Under the pieces are notes generated by a model that searched no databases, had not been told where the DNA came from, and was given only the letters and a program-made list of their open reading frames with translations. Below are positions 26,188 through 34,032 of a DNA stretch of 64,000 nt, piece after piece. Position numbers and translations under genes: made by a program. The DNA comes from Rothia aerolata (GTDB lineage: Bacteria > Actinomycetota > Actinomycetes > Actinomycetales > Micrococcaceae), in NCBI RefSeq assembly GCF_014635585.1, contig NZ_BMDC01000003.1, positions 248,001-312,000 of the forward strand. The letters are read 5' to 3'. Positions within the stretch are counted from its first letter, which is position 1. Each line of letters opens with the position of its first letter.

Positions 26188-26859
26188 CTAGGAGACAGCG
26201 CTGAGCTGAACCGTCTCGGAGGAGCCATCGAGACGAACCGGGTTACCCGCCTCATCAAAACGGGCACCCAGACCCATCTGAATGAAGCGGATGGTTGCCT
26301 CAATGTGGCGGTCGCGCGCCCGAGCATCAGCGGCGTCGTCCGTGCGGTTAGCACTGGCAGAGAGTGAGCCGTGAATCAGCTGGGCTACCTCGCGAATATC
26401 GTTTTCGAGAATATAGCCCTGGGCCATGGCCTCACCCACAATGCGGGAGAGAACAATCTGTAGCTCAGCAACGTGCTTGCCCAGCTTGGTGTACGACTCG
26501 GGGGAGAGTACCGAGCGCATAGCGGGGCCGGGAGGCATGTGGTGCAGGGAAAGCCGCTCAATCTCTAAGCGGATATACACCGCCAGCTTATCGATGGGGT
26601 TGGTGATTCCCTCAAGTTCCTGGTTGAGGTCGGTGAGGAACTTGTCGGTCTCATCCATAGCGTAGGCAACCAGAAGTTCACCCATGTCAGCAAAATAGTT
26701 ATAGACAGCGGTGCGACCAATACCGGCGTTCTTAGCAACGTCTGTCATGGTCAAGCCGGGCAGGCCCTGGTGGTAGAGCAGGCGACCGAAAGAATCAAGA
26801 ATAGCGCGCTTGGTGTTCTCGCGCTGGGCTGCGTTAGAGGCTGCTGAAATTCGAGGCAT
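26188..26859 (-). CDS. TetR family transcriptional regulator
   Basis: This is a 223-residue regulator. The DNA-binding N-terminus is clear (RAILDSFGRLLYHQGLPGLT, MTDVAKNAGIGRTAVYNYFA). The C-terminal ligand domain is not assigned. The promoter region immediately upstream carries a perfect 16-bp palindrome GTCACcaattaGTGAC, 22 bases before the ATG, which suggests autoregulation. The nearest divergent target is yhhQ, about 300 bases away; the gene downstream, nadR, is in the same direction but separated by 126 bases. The inducer is unknown. Confidence 0.88.
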   Translation of the reverse strand: MPRISAASNAAQRENTKRAILDSFGRLLYHQGLPGLTMTDVAKNAGIGRTAVYNYFADMGELLVAYAMDETDKFLTDLNQELEGITNPIDKLAVYIRLEIERLSLHHMPPGPAMRSVLSPESYTKLGKHVAELQIVLSRIVGEAMAQGYILENDIREVAQLIHGSLSASANRTDDAADARARDRHIEATIRFIQMGLGARFDEAGNPVRLDGSSETVQLSAVS

Positions 26860-26861
26860 AA

Positions 26862-26901
26862 TGACACTTTATACCAATCCGTCACCAATTAGTGACACTT
26901 T
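26862..26901. promoter_or_regulatory. Probable TetR operator
   Basis: A perfect palindrome GTCACCAATTAGTGAC at 26881-26896 is combined with a direct repeat TGACACTTT at 26862 and 26893. It lies immediately upstream of the minus-strand TetR gene, where a self-repressing operator would be expected. Confidence 0.55.
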
Positions 26902-26971
26902 GTGGGCATCTGTCAGCTACCTCTCAGGTTTCAACTCTCGGCGACTCAACCCGCCCCAAGGTGATACACTG

Positions 26972-27013
26972 TTGCCCGCCTGGGTGGCAGACGGGCAAAA
27001 ACAAACACCTAAG
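26972..27013 (+). promoter_or_regulatory. Candidate preQ1-like pseudoknot leader of yhhQ
   Basis: The stem TTGCCC/GGGCAA encloses a loop containing CTGGGTGGCAGAC and is followed by an A-rich tail AAAAACAAACACCTAAG. The loop GGGTG can pair with the tail CACC(T), giving an H-type pseudoknot with an A-rich linker, the general architecture of class I preQ1 riboswitches. The downstream gene is a queuosine-precursor transporter, which fits. The loop does not match the usual class I consensus closely, and a further hairpin element lies between it and the gene. Confidence 0.3.
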
Positions 27014-27038
27014 AGTCATATTTAAAAGGTAGGGTATC

Positions 27039-27109
27039 CAGCCCGAGCGCGCTGGCCAACCTCCCTTAAACGCCAGCCCCGATGCCAGTTGGCCAGCGCG
27101 CTCGGGCTG
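27039..27109. repeat. Dispersed palindromic element, copy 1
   Basis: There are perfect 22-bp arms (27039-27060 CAGCCCGAGCGCGCTGGCCAAC and its complement 27088-27109) around a 27-base loop with the core CCTTAAACGCCAGCCCCGAT. Related elements lie at 57930-58056, 61043-61110 and 63979-64000. The copy is itself bracketed by AAAAGGTAGGG (from 27024) and CCCTACCTTTT (to about 27148). It sits in the leader of yhhQ. Confidence 0.85.
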
Positions 27110-27158
27110 TCTTGAGGGACCTTTTGAATAAGTCTCCCTACCTTTTAAGGGAAGAACT

Positions 27159-27872
27159 ATGTCTTCACACGCCCCCAATCACCGCGCAACCGACGGGCAG
27201 CAGGCTCAGCCGACCTACGCTCGTCCTGCGCGAACCTACTACGACCTACTCCTCGGCGCCACCGCTGTGCTACTGATTCTCTCCAACATCGGAGCCACCA
27301 AGGGCGTGGAATTCGGGCCGATCATTGCCGACGGCGGCTTCTTCCTCTTTCCCCTCGCCTACGTTATCGGCGATATTATGAGCGAGATTTATGGCTTCGC
27401 CCGCGCTCGCAAGGCAATTGTTTTCTCCTTCGCCACCGCCCTCTTCGCCTCCCTGTGCTTCTGGATCATGATTAAGCTGCCCGCCGCCAGCTTCTACGAG
27501 GGTCAGGCAAACTTCGAGGCGGTACTCTCTCCGGTGCCGCTAATCGTGGCGGGCTCCCTGCTGGGCTTCTTGACCGGCCAGCTGCTCAACGCCTGGGTAA
27601 TGGTGGCCATGAAAAATAAGACCTCCGGCAAGTTCCTGGTGGGCCGGCTAGTGGGCTCCACCGTGGTGGGGGAGCTGGCAGACACCCTTATTTTCTGCGC
27701 TATCGCCGCACCGATTCTGGGAATTGAAACCCTGGGCCAGTTCCTCAACTACGCCCTGGTGGGTTACTTCTACAAGGTGGTGGTTGAGGTGGTTCTCATG
27801 CCGCTGACCGTGCCGCTGATTGGCTGGTTCAAGCGCAATGAGCCAACTTATCGACAAGATTCGTGTGTTTAA
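27159..27872 (+). CDS. yhhQ: Queuosine precursor transporter (YhhQ/VUT family)
   Basis: This is a 237-residue membrane protein with about six hydrophobic segments. Family marks are ILSNIGATKGVEFGPIIADG, YVIGDIMSEIYGFARARK and ELADTLIFCAIAAP. E. coli YhhQ imports preQ0/preQ1. Together with tgt at 36635-38125 it suggests queuosine salvage, though substrate preference between preQ bases and queuine cannot be read here. The ATG has AAGGGAAG at a normal distance. The leader contains a dispersed palindromic element and a possible preQ1-like pseudoknot. Confidence 0.9.
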   Translation: MSSHAPNHRATDGQQAQPTYARPARTYYDLLLGATAVLLILSNIGATKGVEFGPIIADGGFFLFPLAYVIGDIMSEIYGFARARKAIVFSFATALFASLCFWIMIKLPAASFYEGQANFEAVLSPVPLIVAGSLLGFLTGQLLNAWVMVAMKNKTSGKFLVGRLVGSTVVGELADTLIFCAIAAPILGIETLGQFLNYALVGYFYKVVVEVVLMPLTVPLIGWFKRNEPTYRQDSCV

Positions 27873-27958
27873 GGATTAAATTCCGCATTATTATTGCGAA
27901 CCGGGTAGCATAAGCACAGCACAGTTCATCCTTTTAAGCTGAAAATAGGTTCGCACAC

Positions 27959-29404
27959 ATGACCTCTCAGACTCTGCAGAAGAACTCCGGAGAGCTAGAC
28001 CGCTCCCTGGGCCACGGTCAGATGACCATGATTGCCCTGGGCCTGGCGGTGGGCACCGGCCTCTTCCTGGGTTCCGGCGGCGCTATCGCGATTGCCGGCC
28101 CCGCCGTGATTGTTTCCTACGCCATTGGCTCCCTGATTGCCGCTATCATCGGTGCCTGCGCCGGTGAAATGGCGGTTCGCTACCCGGTGCGCGGCGGCTT
28201 CGGCACCATCGCCGCTAAATTCCTAGGACCCTACGCCGGCTACCTCACCCGCTGGGCCTACGTTGCCACTATGGTGCCCCTGGCCGGTGCAGAGCTCGTG
28301 GCGGTGGGCCAGTACATGATGTACTGGTACTCTGAGATTCCGCTCTGGGCCTGGGTTGCTGTTTTTGCCCTGGTGATTGTGGGGCTGAACGCTACCACCG
28401 TGAAGAACTTCGGCACCCTCGAATTCTTCCTCTCCTCGATCAAGGTCATCGCCGTGATCGTCTTTATTCTCTTCGGTCTGGTTCTGGTCTTCTTCGGCCT
28501 GCCCGATGCGCCTGCCTCTGGCCTGGGCAACCTGACCAATGACGGCGGCTTCATGCCTAACGGCCTCGGTTCAGTCTTTCTCGCCCTGGCTGTGGTGATG
28601 TTTAGCTTCGGCGGTATTGAGATGATCTCCATTTCGGCAGCAGAAGCCAAAGATCCGGTGCGCTCGGTGTGCTCTGCCGCCAAGGCAATGATGTGGCGCC
28701 TGGCCTTCTTCTATGTGCTCTCCCTCTTTATCATTGTTGCCCTCATTCCCTGGGCAGATGCAGCCAAACTCCAGGGTGAAATTGAAACCTCACCCTTCGT
28801 GATGGTCTTCTCGCAGATGCACATTCCCTACATCGCCGGTATCACCAACTTCGTGGTTCTCATCGCCGCCCTCTCCGGTGCCAATGCTGCTCTCTACGGC
28901 TCCACCCGTCAGCTGCACGCCCTGGCCCACGACCGCATGGCACCGGCTGCCCTGGCCCGCACCACCGCCCGCGGCGTACCTGCCATGGCACTTGCTTTCT
29001 CAACGCTGGGAGCCGTTGCCGCCGTCGTCCTCGCGATCACCGGCGTGGGTGGAATCTTCACCAAGATGATGGCGCTGGTAACCTTCTGCGTGGTGGTCAC
29101 CTGGTTCATGATTATGTTCAGCTACCTCAGCTTCAAGCGCAGGGAGGGCAACGCCTCGCCCTTCCGCGTGTGGGGTGGCTCGGCAACCGCAGGCGTGGCG
29201 ATTCTCGGTCTGATTATCACCCTGGTCTCCCTCTTCTTGGTGGGGGATATGGCAACCTCTGCCACCATCGGCCTGCTCTTCTTCGCTATTATTTCCGTTG
29301 TCTACTTTGTTGCTGTGCGCAAGGTGCAAACCGCTGATAACTCCGCCTTTGACGAGGTACGCAGTGTCACCGAGCAGCAGCCCCTAGACGCCGAGCAGCG
29401 ATAA
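27959..29404 (+). CDS. APC superfamily amino acid permease, first of a tandem pair
   Basis: This is a 481-residue transporter with about twelve membrane segments. The N-terminal signature GHGQMTMIALGLAVGTGLFL followed by GSGGAIAIAGPAVIVSYAIG is typical of the amino acid transporter (AAT) branch of APC permeases, a proton symport family. FGGIEMISISAAEAKDP is the conserved loop between helices 6 and 7. The next gene is a close paralogue starting 18 bases downstream. Whole blocks are identical between the two (FGGIEMISISAAEAKDP, AKAMMWRLA), which shows a tandem duplication. Substrate is unknown. Confidence 0.9.
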   Translation: MTSQTLQKNSGELDRSLGHGQMTMIALGLAVGTGLFLGSGGAIAIAGPAVIVSYAIGSLIAAIIGACAGEMAVRYPVRGGFGTIAAKFLGPYAGYLTRWAYVATMVPLAGAELVAVGQYMMYWYSEIPLWAWVAVFALVIVGLNATTVKNFGTLEFFLSSIKVIAVIVFILFGLVLVFFGLPDAPASGLGNLTNDGGFMPNGLGSVFLALAVVMFSFGGIEMISISAAEAKDPVRSVCSAAKAMMWRLAFFYVLSLFIIVALIPWADAAKLQGEIETSPFVMVFSQMHIPYIAGITNFVVLIAALSGANAALYGSTRQLHALAHDRMAPAALARTTARGVPAMALAFSTLGAVAAVVLAITGVGGIFTKMMALVTFCVVVTWFMIMFSYLSFKRREGNASPFRVWGGSATAGVAILGLIITLVSLFLVGDMATSATIGLLFFAIISVVYFVAVRKVQTADNSAFDEVRSVTEQQPLDAEQR

Positions 29405-29422
29405 CCACAAGCGAGGATAACC

Positions 29423-30859
29423 GTGGCAAGTTCTATTACTTCACGCCAACAGGATAGCGAGCACACCCTCAAGCGCTCGCTCTCCCACGGCCAAATGACC
29501 ATGATCGTGCTGGGCTCAGCGCTGGGCACCGGCCTGTTTTTGGGTTCCGGCGGTGCCATCGCGATGGCCGGGCCCGCCGTCATTCTCTCCTACGCGATTG
29601 GCTCCCTGCTCGCCGCCGTTATTGGCGGTGCCGCCGGTGAAATGGCGGTGCACACCCCGGTGCGCGGCGGCTTTGGCTCCATTGCAGCCAAGTACCTGGG
29701 CCCCTACGCCGGCTACCTGACCCGCTGGGGCTACTGGACCTGCACCATGGTGATTACCGGTATTGAGCTGGTGGCGGTGGCCACCTATCTGAAGTTCTGG
29801 TGGCCGCAGCTTCCTCTCTGGGCGGGCATTGCGGTTTTTGGTGCGCTGATTATCGTGCTCAACATCGGCAGCGTGCGCTTCTTTGGTAGCGCTGAATTTA
29901 TCTTCTCCTCCATCAAGGTCATCGCTCTGATTGCCTTTATTGTGGTGGGCCTGTGCCTGGTCTTCTTCGGCCTGCCCGGCCATGAGGCCTCGGGGGTTTC
30001 TAACCTGACCAATGACGGCGGGTTTATGCCGGGCGGCTTCACCTCCGTGTGGCTCTCGCTGGCGGTGGTGATGTTTAGCTTCGGCGGTATTGAGATGATT
30101 TCCATTTCGGCAGCAGAGGCGAAAGATCCCGCCCGCTCGGTGCGCTCGTCTGCCAAGGCGATGATGTGGCGCCTGGCGACCTTCTACGTGCTGGCCATGT
30201 TCGTGGTGGTTGCGGTGATTCCCTGGCAGCAGGCCGCCCAGCTGGACGGCTCGGTGCAGACCTCGCCCTTTGTGCTGGTTTTCTCGCAGCTGGGTATTCC
30301 GGCGATTGCCACCATCACCAACCTGGTGGTGCTGATTGCAGCTCTCTCGGCGGCGAACGCCAACCTCTATGCCGGTACCCGCCTGCTGCACTCGCTGGCG
30401 CACGACTCCATGGCTCCCTCGGCCCTGGCGAAGGTGACCTCTGCCGGTGCCCCCGCCCGCGCCATGTGGGCATCGGCCCTGGGTGTTCTGCTGGCTATCT
30501 GCCTGGCGGTATTTGCCCCCGAGTCTGCCTTCGGCACCATGATGGCGCTGGTGATGGTCTCGGCCCTGCTGGTCTGGATTCTGATTCTCATGACCTACCT
30601 CGCCTTCAAGCGGGTGGAGGGCAATTCTTCTGCCTTCCGGGTACTGGGCGGTCGGGTGACCGGCGGCCTGGGTATTCTGCTGCTGCTGGCGATTACCGTG
30701 GCGCTCTTTGTGAACGAGGGTAGCTCCACTCCCGCTATCGTGGGTGCGGTCTACTATATGGTGCTCACGATGGTCTACTTCGCCGCGGTGCGTAAGGTTC
30801 ATACTCCGGACGACGCCGCGTTCGCCGAGGCGCGGGCGGCAAGTTCGGGTGAGCTGTAG
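29423..30859 (+). CDS. APC superfamily amino acid permease, second of a tandem pair
   Basis: This is a 478-residue paralogue of the preceding gene with the same helix pattern: SHGQMTMIVLGSALGTGLFL, SGGAIAMAGPAVILSYAIGS, FGGIEMISISAAEAKDPARS. The start is GTG, with GCGAGGA seven to eight bases upstream. Differences concentrate in helices 3-4 (WGYWTCTMVITGIELVAVAT against WAYVATMVPLAGAELVAVGQ), so the two may differ in substrate. The transcript would run into the Zur-box region and the terminator at 30959-30992. Confidence 0.9.
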   Translation: MASSITSRQQDSEHTLKRSLSHGQMTMIVLGSALGTGLFLGSGGAIAMAGPAVILSYAIGSLLAAVIGGAAGEMAVHTPVRGGFGSIAAKYLGPYAGYLTRWGYWTCTMVITGIELVAVATYLKFWWPQLPLWAGIAVFGALIIVLNIGSVRFFGSAEFIFSSIKVIALIAFIVVGLCLVFFGLPGHEASGVSNLTNDGGFMPGGFTSVWLSLAVVMFSFGGIEMISISAAEAKDPARSVRSSAKAMMWRLATFYVLAMFVVVAVIPWQQAAQLDGSVQTSPFVLVFSQLGIPAIATITNLVVLIAALSAANANLYAGTRLLHSLAHDSMAPSALAKVTSAGAPARAMWASALGVLLAICLAVFAPESAFGTMMALVMVSALLVWILILMTYLAFKRVEGNSSAFRVLGGRVTGGLGILLLLAITVALFVNEGSSTPAIVGAVYYMVLTMVYFAAVRKVHTPDDAAFAEARAASSGEL

Positions 30860-30878
30860 AAATTTTTTCTGAGAATGG

Positions 30879-30909
30879 TTTGCAATTGAGAATCGTTTTC
30901 ATTTAGACT
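30879..30909 (+). promoter_or_regulatory. Promoter with Zur-type operator in the spacer (box 1)
   Basis: TTGCAA (-35), an 18-base spacer and TAGACT (-10) frame the palindrome TGAGAATCGTTTTCA (30887-30901), which matches the actinobacterial Zur consensus TGAAAATcATTTTCA. A weaker half-copy TGAGAATGGTTTGCA precedes it. Transcription would start near 30916 and meet the terminator at 30959-30992, giving a transcript of only about 75 nt with no evident full-size gene. Confidence 0.55.
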
Positions 30910-30958
30910 GGATGTATCGAGCGCATGTTCTTCTCATGCATTCAATGTCTGTGTGTTG

Positions 30959-30992
30959 AAAAATCCCCCGGTGGTGCCACCGGGGGATTTTT
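30959..30992 (+). terminator. Intrinsic terminator
   Basis: AAAAATCCCCCGGTG pairs with CACCGGGGGATTTTT around a four-base loop, followed by TTGT. It ends both the permease operon and any short transcript from the Zur-box promoter just upstream. Confidence 0.9.
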
Positions 30993-31006
30993 GTATTTAC
31001 CCTAAC

Positions 31007-31035
31007 TTTACATGAGAATCATTATCATATACTCT
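31007..31035 (+). promoter_or_regulatory. Zur-box promoter of the CobW-like/rpmJ operon (box 2)
   Basis: TTTACA (-35), a 17-base spacer made of the operator TGAGAATCATTATCA (31013-31027) plus two bases, and TACTCT (-10; TATACT overlaps it). The expected +1 falls at or within three bases of the ATG at 31043, so the mRNA is probably leaderless. A repressor on the box would cover the whole promoter, giving expression only under zinc limitation. Confidence 0.7.
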
Positions 31036-31042
31036 TTGGGTT

Positions 31043-32035
31043 ATGCCGATTTCTGTCATTTCCTCCCTGAGTTTTTGGGCCCGTAATGCCGCCATCGAGC
31101 AATTCCTCAGCGCTCGATCAGAGGTGGGGGAGCAGCCCCTCCTGCTCACGATTGACCTTCTCGATTCTCAAGAAGACGGGGAACTCTCCCTGAGAATCAC
31201 CCGGCAAGCCCCGGCTAGCACCGCCTCCTCCACGATCTCCTGGGAGGGGAACTGCGCTTCCTACGCCACGCTTGCCCTGCTGAGCGACTATTTTGACCAC
31301 AGCTTGGAGGAGAGGGAAATCATTGTGGTTCTCCCCGTTGGGGTCTCCCTGAAAACCTGTATCTCCGCCGCCGAACAGGCACAGGTGCCGGTTAAAAACG
31401 CCCTGCTTGCCCTTGACCCCAGCACCCTAGAAGATGACCTCTGGGACTCGGGCATGATGTCCTCACGGGTCAGCTCGGGCGGCTGCGACGACGAGCGAAC
31501 CCCCGGCGAGTTCCTCGTGGGAGAAGTGGGCTGGGCAGACACCGCCGTGCTGGCAGAAATACCCCTGACCCACTCCACCGCCGCCGAACGCGAACGAGCC
31601 GAAGAGCTGCTTGAGCACATCGGCCCCCACCTTGCCCTCCTGCGAGGGGAAGCAACCAGCTGCGGTTGCTTCGAGCGCCAGCTTGCCTTTCAGCGGAGCC
31701 AGGCCGGCTACCTGCCCACAGAACCCCTGGCTGACGGCAAGAACTTCCGCACCGTCGTCCTCACCAGCCAGAAGCCCATCAGCCAGGAGAAACTCGCCGA
31801 GGCCTTACCCCGCATGGTAGAGGGTGCCTGCCGGGTGCGCGGAACCGTGCAGCTTGAGGAATTTCCCGGCGAAGAGATAGCGGTGGAGGGAATCGGCCCC
31901 GCCGTCTGGCTCGCCAGCCAGGGCGAAACCAAGCGGCCCCTGACCACCACCATTGCCATTACCGGCGATGACCTCGACCCCCAAGAACTCCAGGAGCTCT
32001 TCGACTCCTGCCAAACCACCGACCAACCTGCTTAG
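31043..32035 (+). CDS. CobW-like (COG0523) protein lacking the GTPase P-loop
   Basis: This 330-residue protein aligns at both ends with COG0523/CobW zinc metallochaperone GTPases. At the N-terminus MPISVISSLSFWARNAAIEQ replaces the usual MPVTVLSGFLGAGKTTLLNH, so every P-loop residue is lost. The internal CxCC zinc motif is reduced to NCASY (Cys71). The C-terminal CobW_C-like domain remains (CRVRGTVQLEEFPGEEIAVE, PAVWLASQG). A new cysteine-bearing stretch, GEATSCGCFERQ, lies near residue 212. The Zur-type box and the neighbouring zinc-free L36 tie it to zinc limitation. It may be a non-GTPase zinc binder or partner of another CobW. The gene is intact and leaderless. Confidence 0.75.
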   Translation: MPISVISSLSFWARNAAIEQFLSARSEVGEQPLLLTIDLLDSQEDGELSLRITRQAPASTASSTISWEGNCASYATLALLSDYFDHSLEEREIIVVLPVGVSLKTCISAAEQAQVPVKNALLALDPSTLEDDLWDSGMMSSRVSSGGCDDERTPGEFLVGEVGWADTAVLAEIPLTHSTAAERERAEELLEHIGPHLALLRGEATSCGCFERQLAFQRSQAGYLPTEPLADGKNFRTVVLTSQKPISQEKLAEALPRMVEGACRVRGTVQLEEFPGEEIAVEGIGPAVWLASQGETKRPLTTTIAITGDDLDPQELQELFDSCQTTDQPA

Positions 32036-32065
32036 CCTTGCAGGAAACCTAGGAAAGGAAACACC

Positions 32066-32188
32066 ATGAAGGTACGCAAGTCCCTCCGCTCGCTCAAGAA
32101 CCAGCCCGGTTCGCAGATTGTGCGCCGCCGCGGCAAGGTTTTTGTTATCAACAAGAAGAACCCCAGGCTGAAGGCCCGCCAGGGCTAG
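32066..32188 (+). CDS. rpmJ: Ribosomal protein bL36, cysteine-free paralogue
   Basis: This is a 40-residue ribosomal protein: [20 protein letters not shown], then a [20 protein letters not shown] end. It has no cysteine, so it is the zinc-independent (C-minus, YkgO-type) form that replaces the zinc-ribbon L36 on ribosomes when zinc is scarce. GGAAAGGAA lies about six bases before the ATG. It follows the CobW-like gene by 30 bases and should share its Zur-controlled promoter. It is terminated by the hairpin at 32268-32306. Confidence 0.93.
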   Translation: MKVRKSLRSLKNQPGSQIVRRRGKVFVINKKNPRLKARQG

Positions 32189-32267
32189 GAGGCCACCGCG
32201 TTGGGGTGAAAAGCCCAGCCAGAGGGAAACCCAGCCTGCGGAAAGCCTCTAGCGCCTGATTCCCTCA

Positions 32268-32306
32268 AGACCCCTGCAAGCCCCTAGAGGGCTTGGAGGG
32301 GTCTTT
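32268..32306 (+). terminator. Intrinsic terminator of the rpmJ operon
   Basis: AGACCCCTGCAAGCCC pairs with GGGCTTGGAGGGGTCT with one mismatch around a five-base loop, followed by TT. The rest of 32189-32435 shows no gene. Confidence 0.75.
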
Positions 32307-32435
32307 CAGTCCATACGGCGCGTCGCGGCTTCCCTCCGGCTGGGCTCTCGCTGCTGAAAGCCCGCCCTCAGCTGTGACCAAGCCGAAAAGCCCCGCGGGG
32401 GTTCACCCCGCCCCTGCCGGAGTAAAATCGCTTCT

Positions 32436-32909
32436 ATGGACGCGCGCGCAGACACCAAGGTTTTTACAGTCGATATTCCCCTGCGATGGGGCGATATGGA
32501 CGCCTACGGGCACATCAACAACGTCACCATGATGCGCATACTCGAAGAGGCGCGTATCGCGGTGCTGGGCCCGCCGCCGTCCTCGGGGGAGCCGACCGAA
32601 AACTCACCCCGCGCCCTGCTACCGATTTTCGAGACCTTCCCCAGCGGCGTCCAGGCACTGGTGGCGGAGAACCACCTCAAGTACCGGGCGCCCCTGCCCT
32701 ATCGGGGCCAGCCCGCCCGCATCAAGGTCTACCTGGCCAAGGCTACGGCGGCCTCGCTGACCATCGCCTACGACGTCTACGATGCCGAGACTGGCCAGCA
32801 CTGCGTGAGCGCCTCGACGGTGCTTGCTTTCTTTATGCCAGAAGCCGGTTCCATCGTGCGCCTGAGCAAAGACCAGCGCCAGATGATCTCTGAGTTCATC
32901 GCCGACTAG
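32436..32909 (+). CDS. Acyl-CoA thioesterase, 4HBT hot-dog fold
   Basis: This is a 157-residue protein of the YbgC/FadM-like hot-dog family. The active-site block is PLRWGDMDAYGHINNVTMMR, with the conserved Asp and the HINN turn, then LEEARIAVLG. LKYRAPLPYRGQPARIKVYL forms the central strands. It probably hydrolyses acyl-CoA in the cytoplasm; substrate length is unknown. It starts at the ATG at 32436 and has no strong ribosome site. It precedes a FUSC-type membrane gene by about 45 bases. Confidence 0.88.
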   Translation: MDARADTKVFTVDIPLRWGDMDAYGHINNVTMMRILEEARIAVLGPPPSSGEPTENSPRALLPIFETFPSGVQALVAENHLKYRAPLPYRGQPARIKVYLAKATAASLTIAYDVYDAETGQHCVSASTVLAFFMPEAGSIVRLSKDQRQMISEFIAD

Positions 32910-32954
32910 TCACCCCGTCCAGCAAAGTTCAGCCCCACCATGAGAAGGAGTTTT

Positions 32955-34025
32955 GTGGGTATTCGCCAGCAGTCGTACCAGCAGATGTTCACCTTTGCCC
33001 CCAGCCAGAAAGACCACGTGGCTGCCACCCGAATTATGATTTCGGTGGCTGTACCCCTGGGCATTCTGGTGCTTTTGGGCAGGGAAGATCTCACTATTTT
33101 CGCGGCTTTCGGCACTTTCACCTCTATCTATGCCCGCCTGGAGAAGCCGCAGATGCGCTTTAGGCACCAGAGTCAGGCGGGGCTGATTCTTAGCTTTGCC
33201 ACCGGAGTGGGTCTGCTGCTGGGCAATTTCGGGGCCAACCCCTGGGTGCTGATTCTTACCTGCTCCCTGGTGGGGGCTATCGGTTCTATGCTGGCAATCC
33301 GCTGGAGCCTGCGCCCGGCCGGCGGAATCTTCTTTATCTTTGCCACCGGCGCTATCGGCTCTATTCCCCCGAACGGGATTCCGTTCCAGTCCCTGCTGCT
33401 GACGGTTCTTGCCGCCGGTTTCTCAGTGCTGATGGGCTTTGTCTTTGGCTGGTTCGGTGAGGGCACCCGGGGCATTATCTTCAGTGAACCACCCAACCAC
33501 GGGCTCACCAACCGGCAGGTTCTCGAACGCGGACTCTACTTCTTTCTCACCACCCTGGCGGCCGGTGTGATCGGTGAGCTCTCCGGTCTTTCGCACAGCT
33601 ACTGGGCGCAGGTTGCCGCAGCGGCTGTCTTGCTGGGAGCCAACACCGTTGCCCGGGTGGTGCGCGGCATTAACCGCGTTCTAGGAACCTTCGGCGGCAT
33701 TCTGATCACCGCCTTCTTCATCTCTTTGCAGCCCGATACCTGGCACGTGCTGGTGCTGGTGGTGCTCTCACAGTTTCTGGGGGAGATGTTTGTGCTACGC
33801 AACTACGGCTTCGCCATGCTCTTCATTACCCCGCTTGCCATGTTCATGATCTACCTGGCCAACCCCTTTACCAACTACGAGCTCTTGACCGCCCGCCTGC
33901 TTGAAACCGCTATCGGTTCAGCGGTGGGTATGCTGGGAGTTATCATCACTCCGGCCCAGGAGCTGGTGAACAAAGATACAGTGGCGGTACCGGTACTTCG
34001 CGTTGCCCGCACCCTCAAGAAGTAG
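32955..34025 (+). CDS. FUSC family membrane protein
   Basis: This protein of about 356 residues has ten or so hydrophobic segments in two halves, the first beginning ATRIMISVAVPLGILVLLGR and the second LYFFLTTLAAGVIGELSGLS. This resembles the FUSC/aromatic-acid exporter (YccS/AaeB-like) membrane module without the large cytoplasmic domain. Known relatives export organic acids; the substrate is not visible here. GTG at 32955 follows AAGGAG by four bases and is preferred; an ATG at 32940 is in frame but lacks a ribosome site. It converges with the TetR gene at 34033. Confidence 0.75.
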   Translation: MGIRQQSYQQMFTFAPSQKDHVAATRIMISVAVPLGILVLLGREDLTIFAAFGTFTSIYARLEKPQMRFRHQSQAGLILSFATGVGLLLGNFGANPWVLILTCSLVGAIGSMLAIRWSLRPAGGIFFIFATGAIGSIPPNGIPFQSLLLTVLAAGFSVLMGFVFGWFGEGTRGIIFSEPPNHGLTNRQVLERGLYFFLTTLAAGVIGELSGLSHSYWAQVAAAAVLLGANTVARVVRGINRVLGTFGGILITAFFISLQPDTWHVLVLVVLSQFLGEMFVLRNYGFAMLFITPLAMFMIYLANPFTNYELLTARLLETAIGSAVGMLGVIITPAQELVNKDTVAVPVLRVARTLKK

Positions 34026-34032
34026 GGCCGGG

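Noticed and set aside
29516-30802. Minus-strand open frame of 428 codons rich in His, Gly and Gln
   Set aside because: It is antisense to an amino-acid permease, and its odd composition is the shadow of hydrophobic codons on the other strand.
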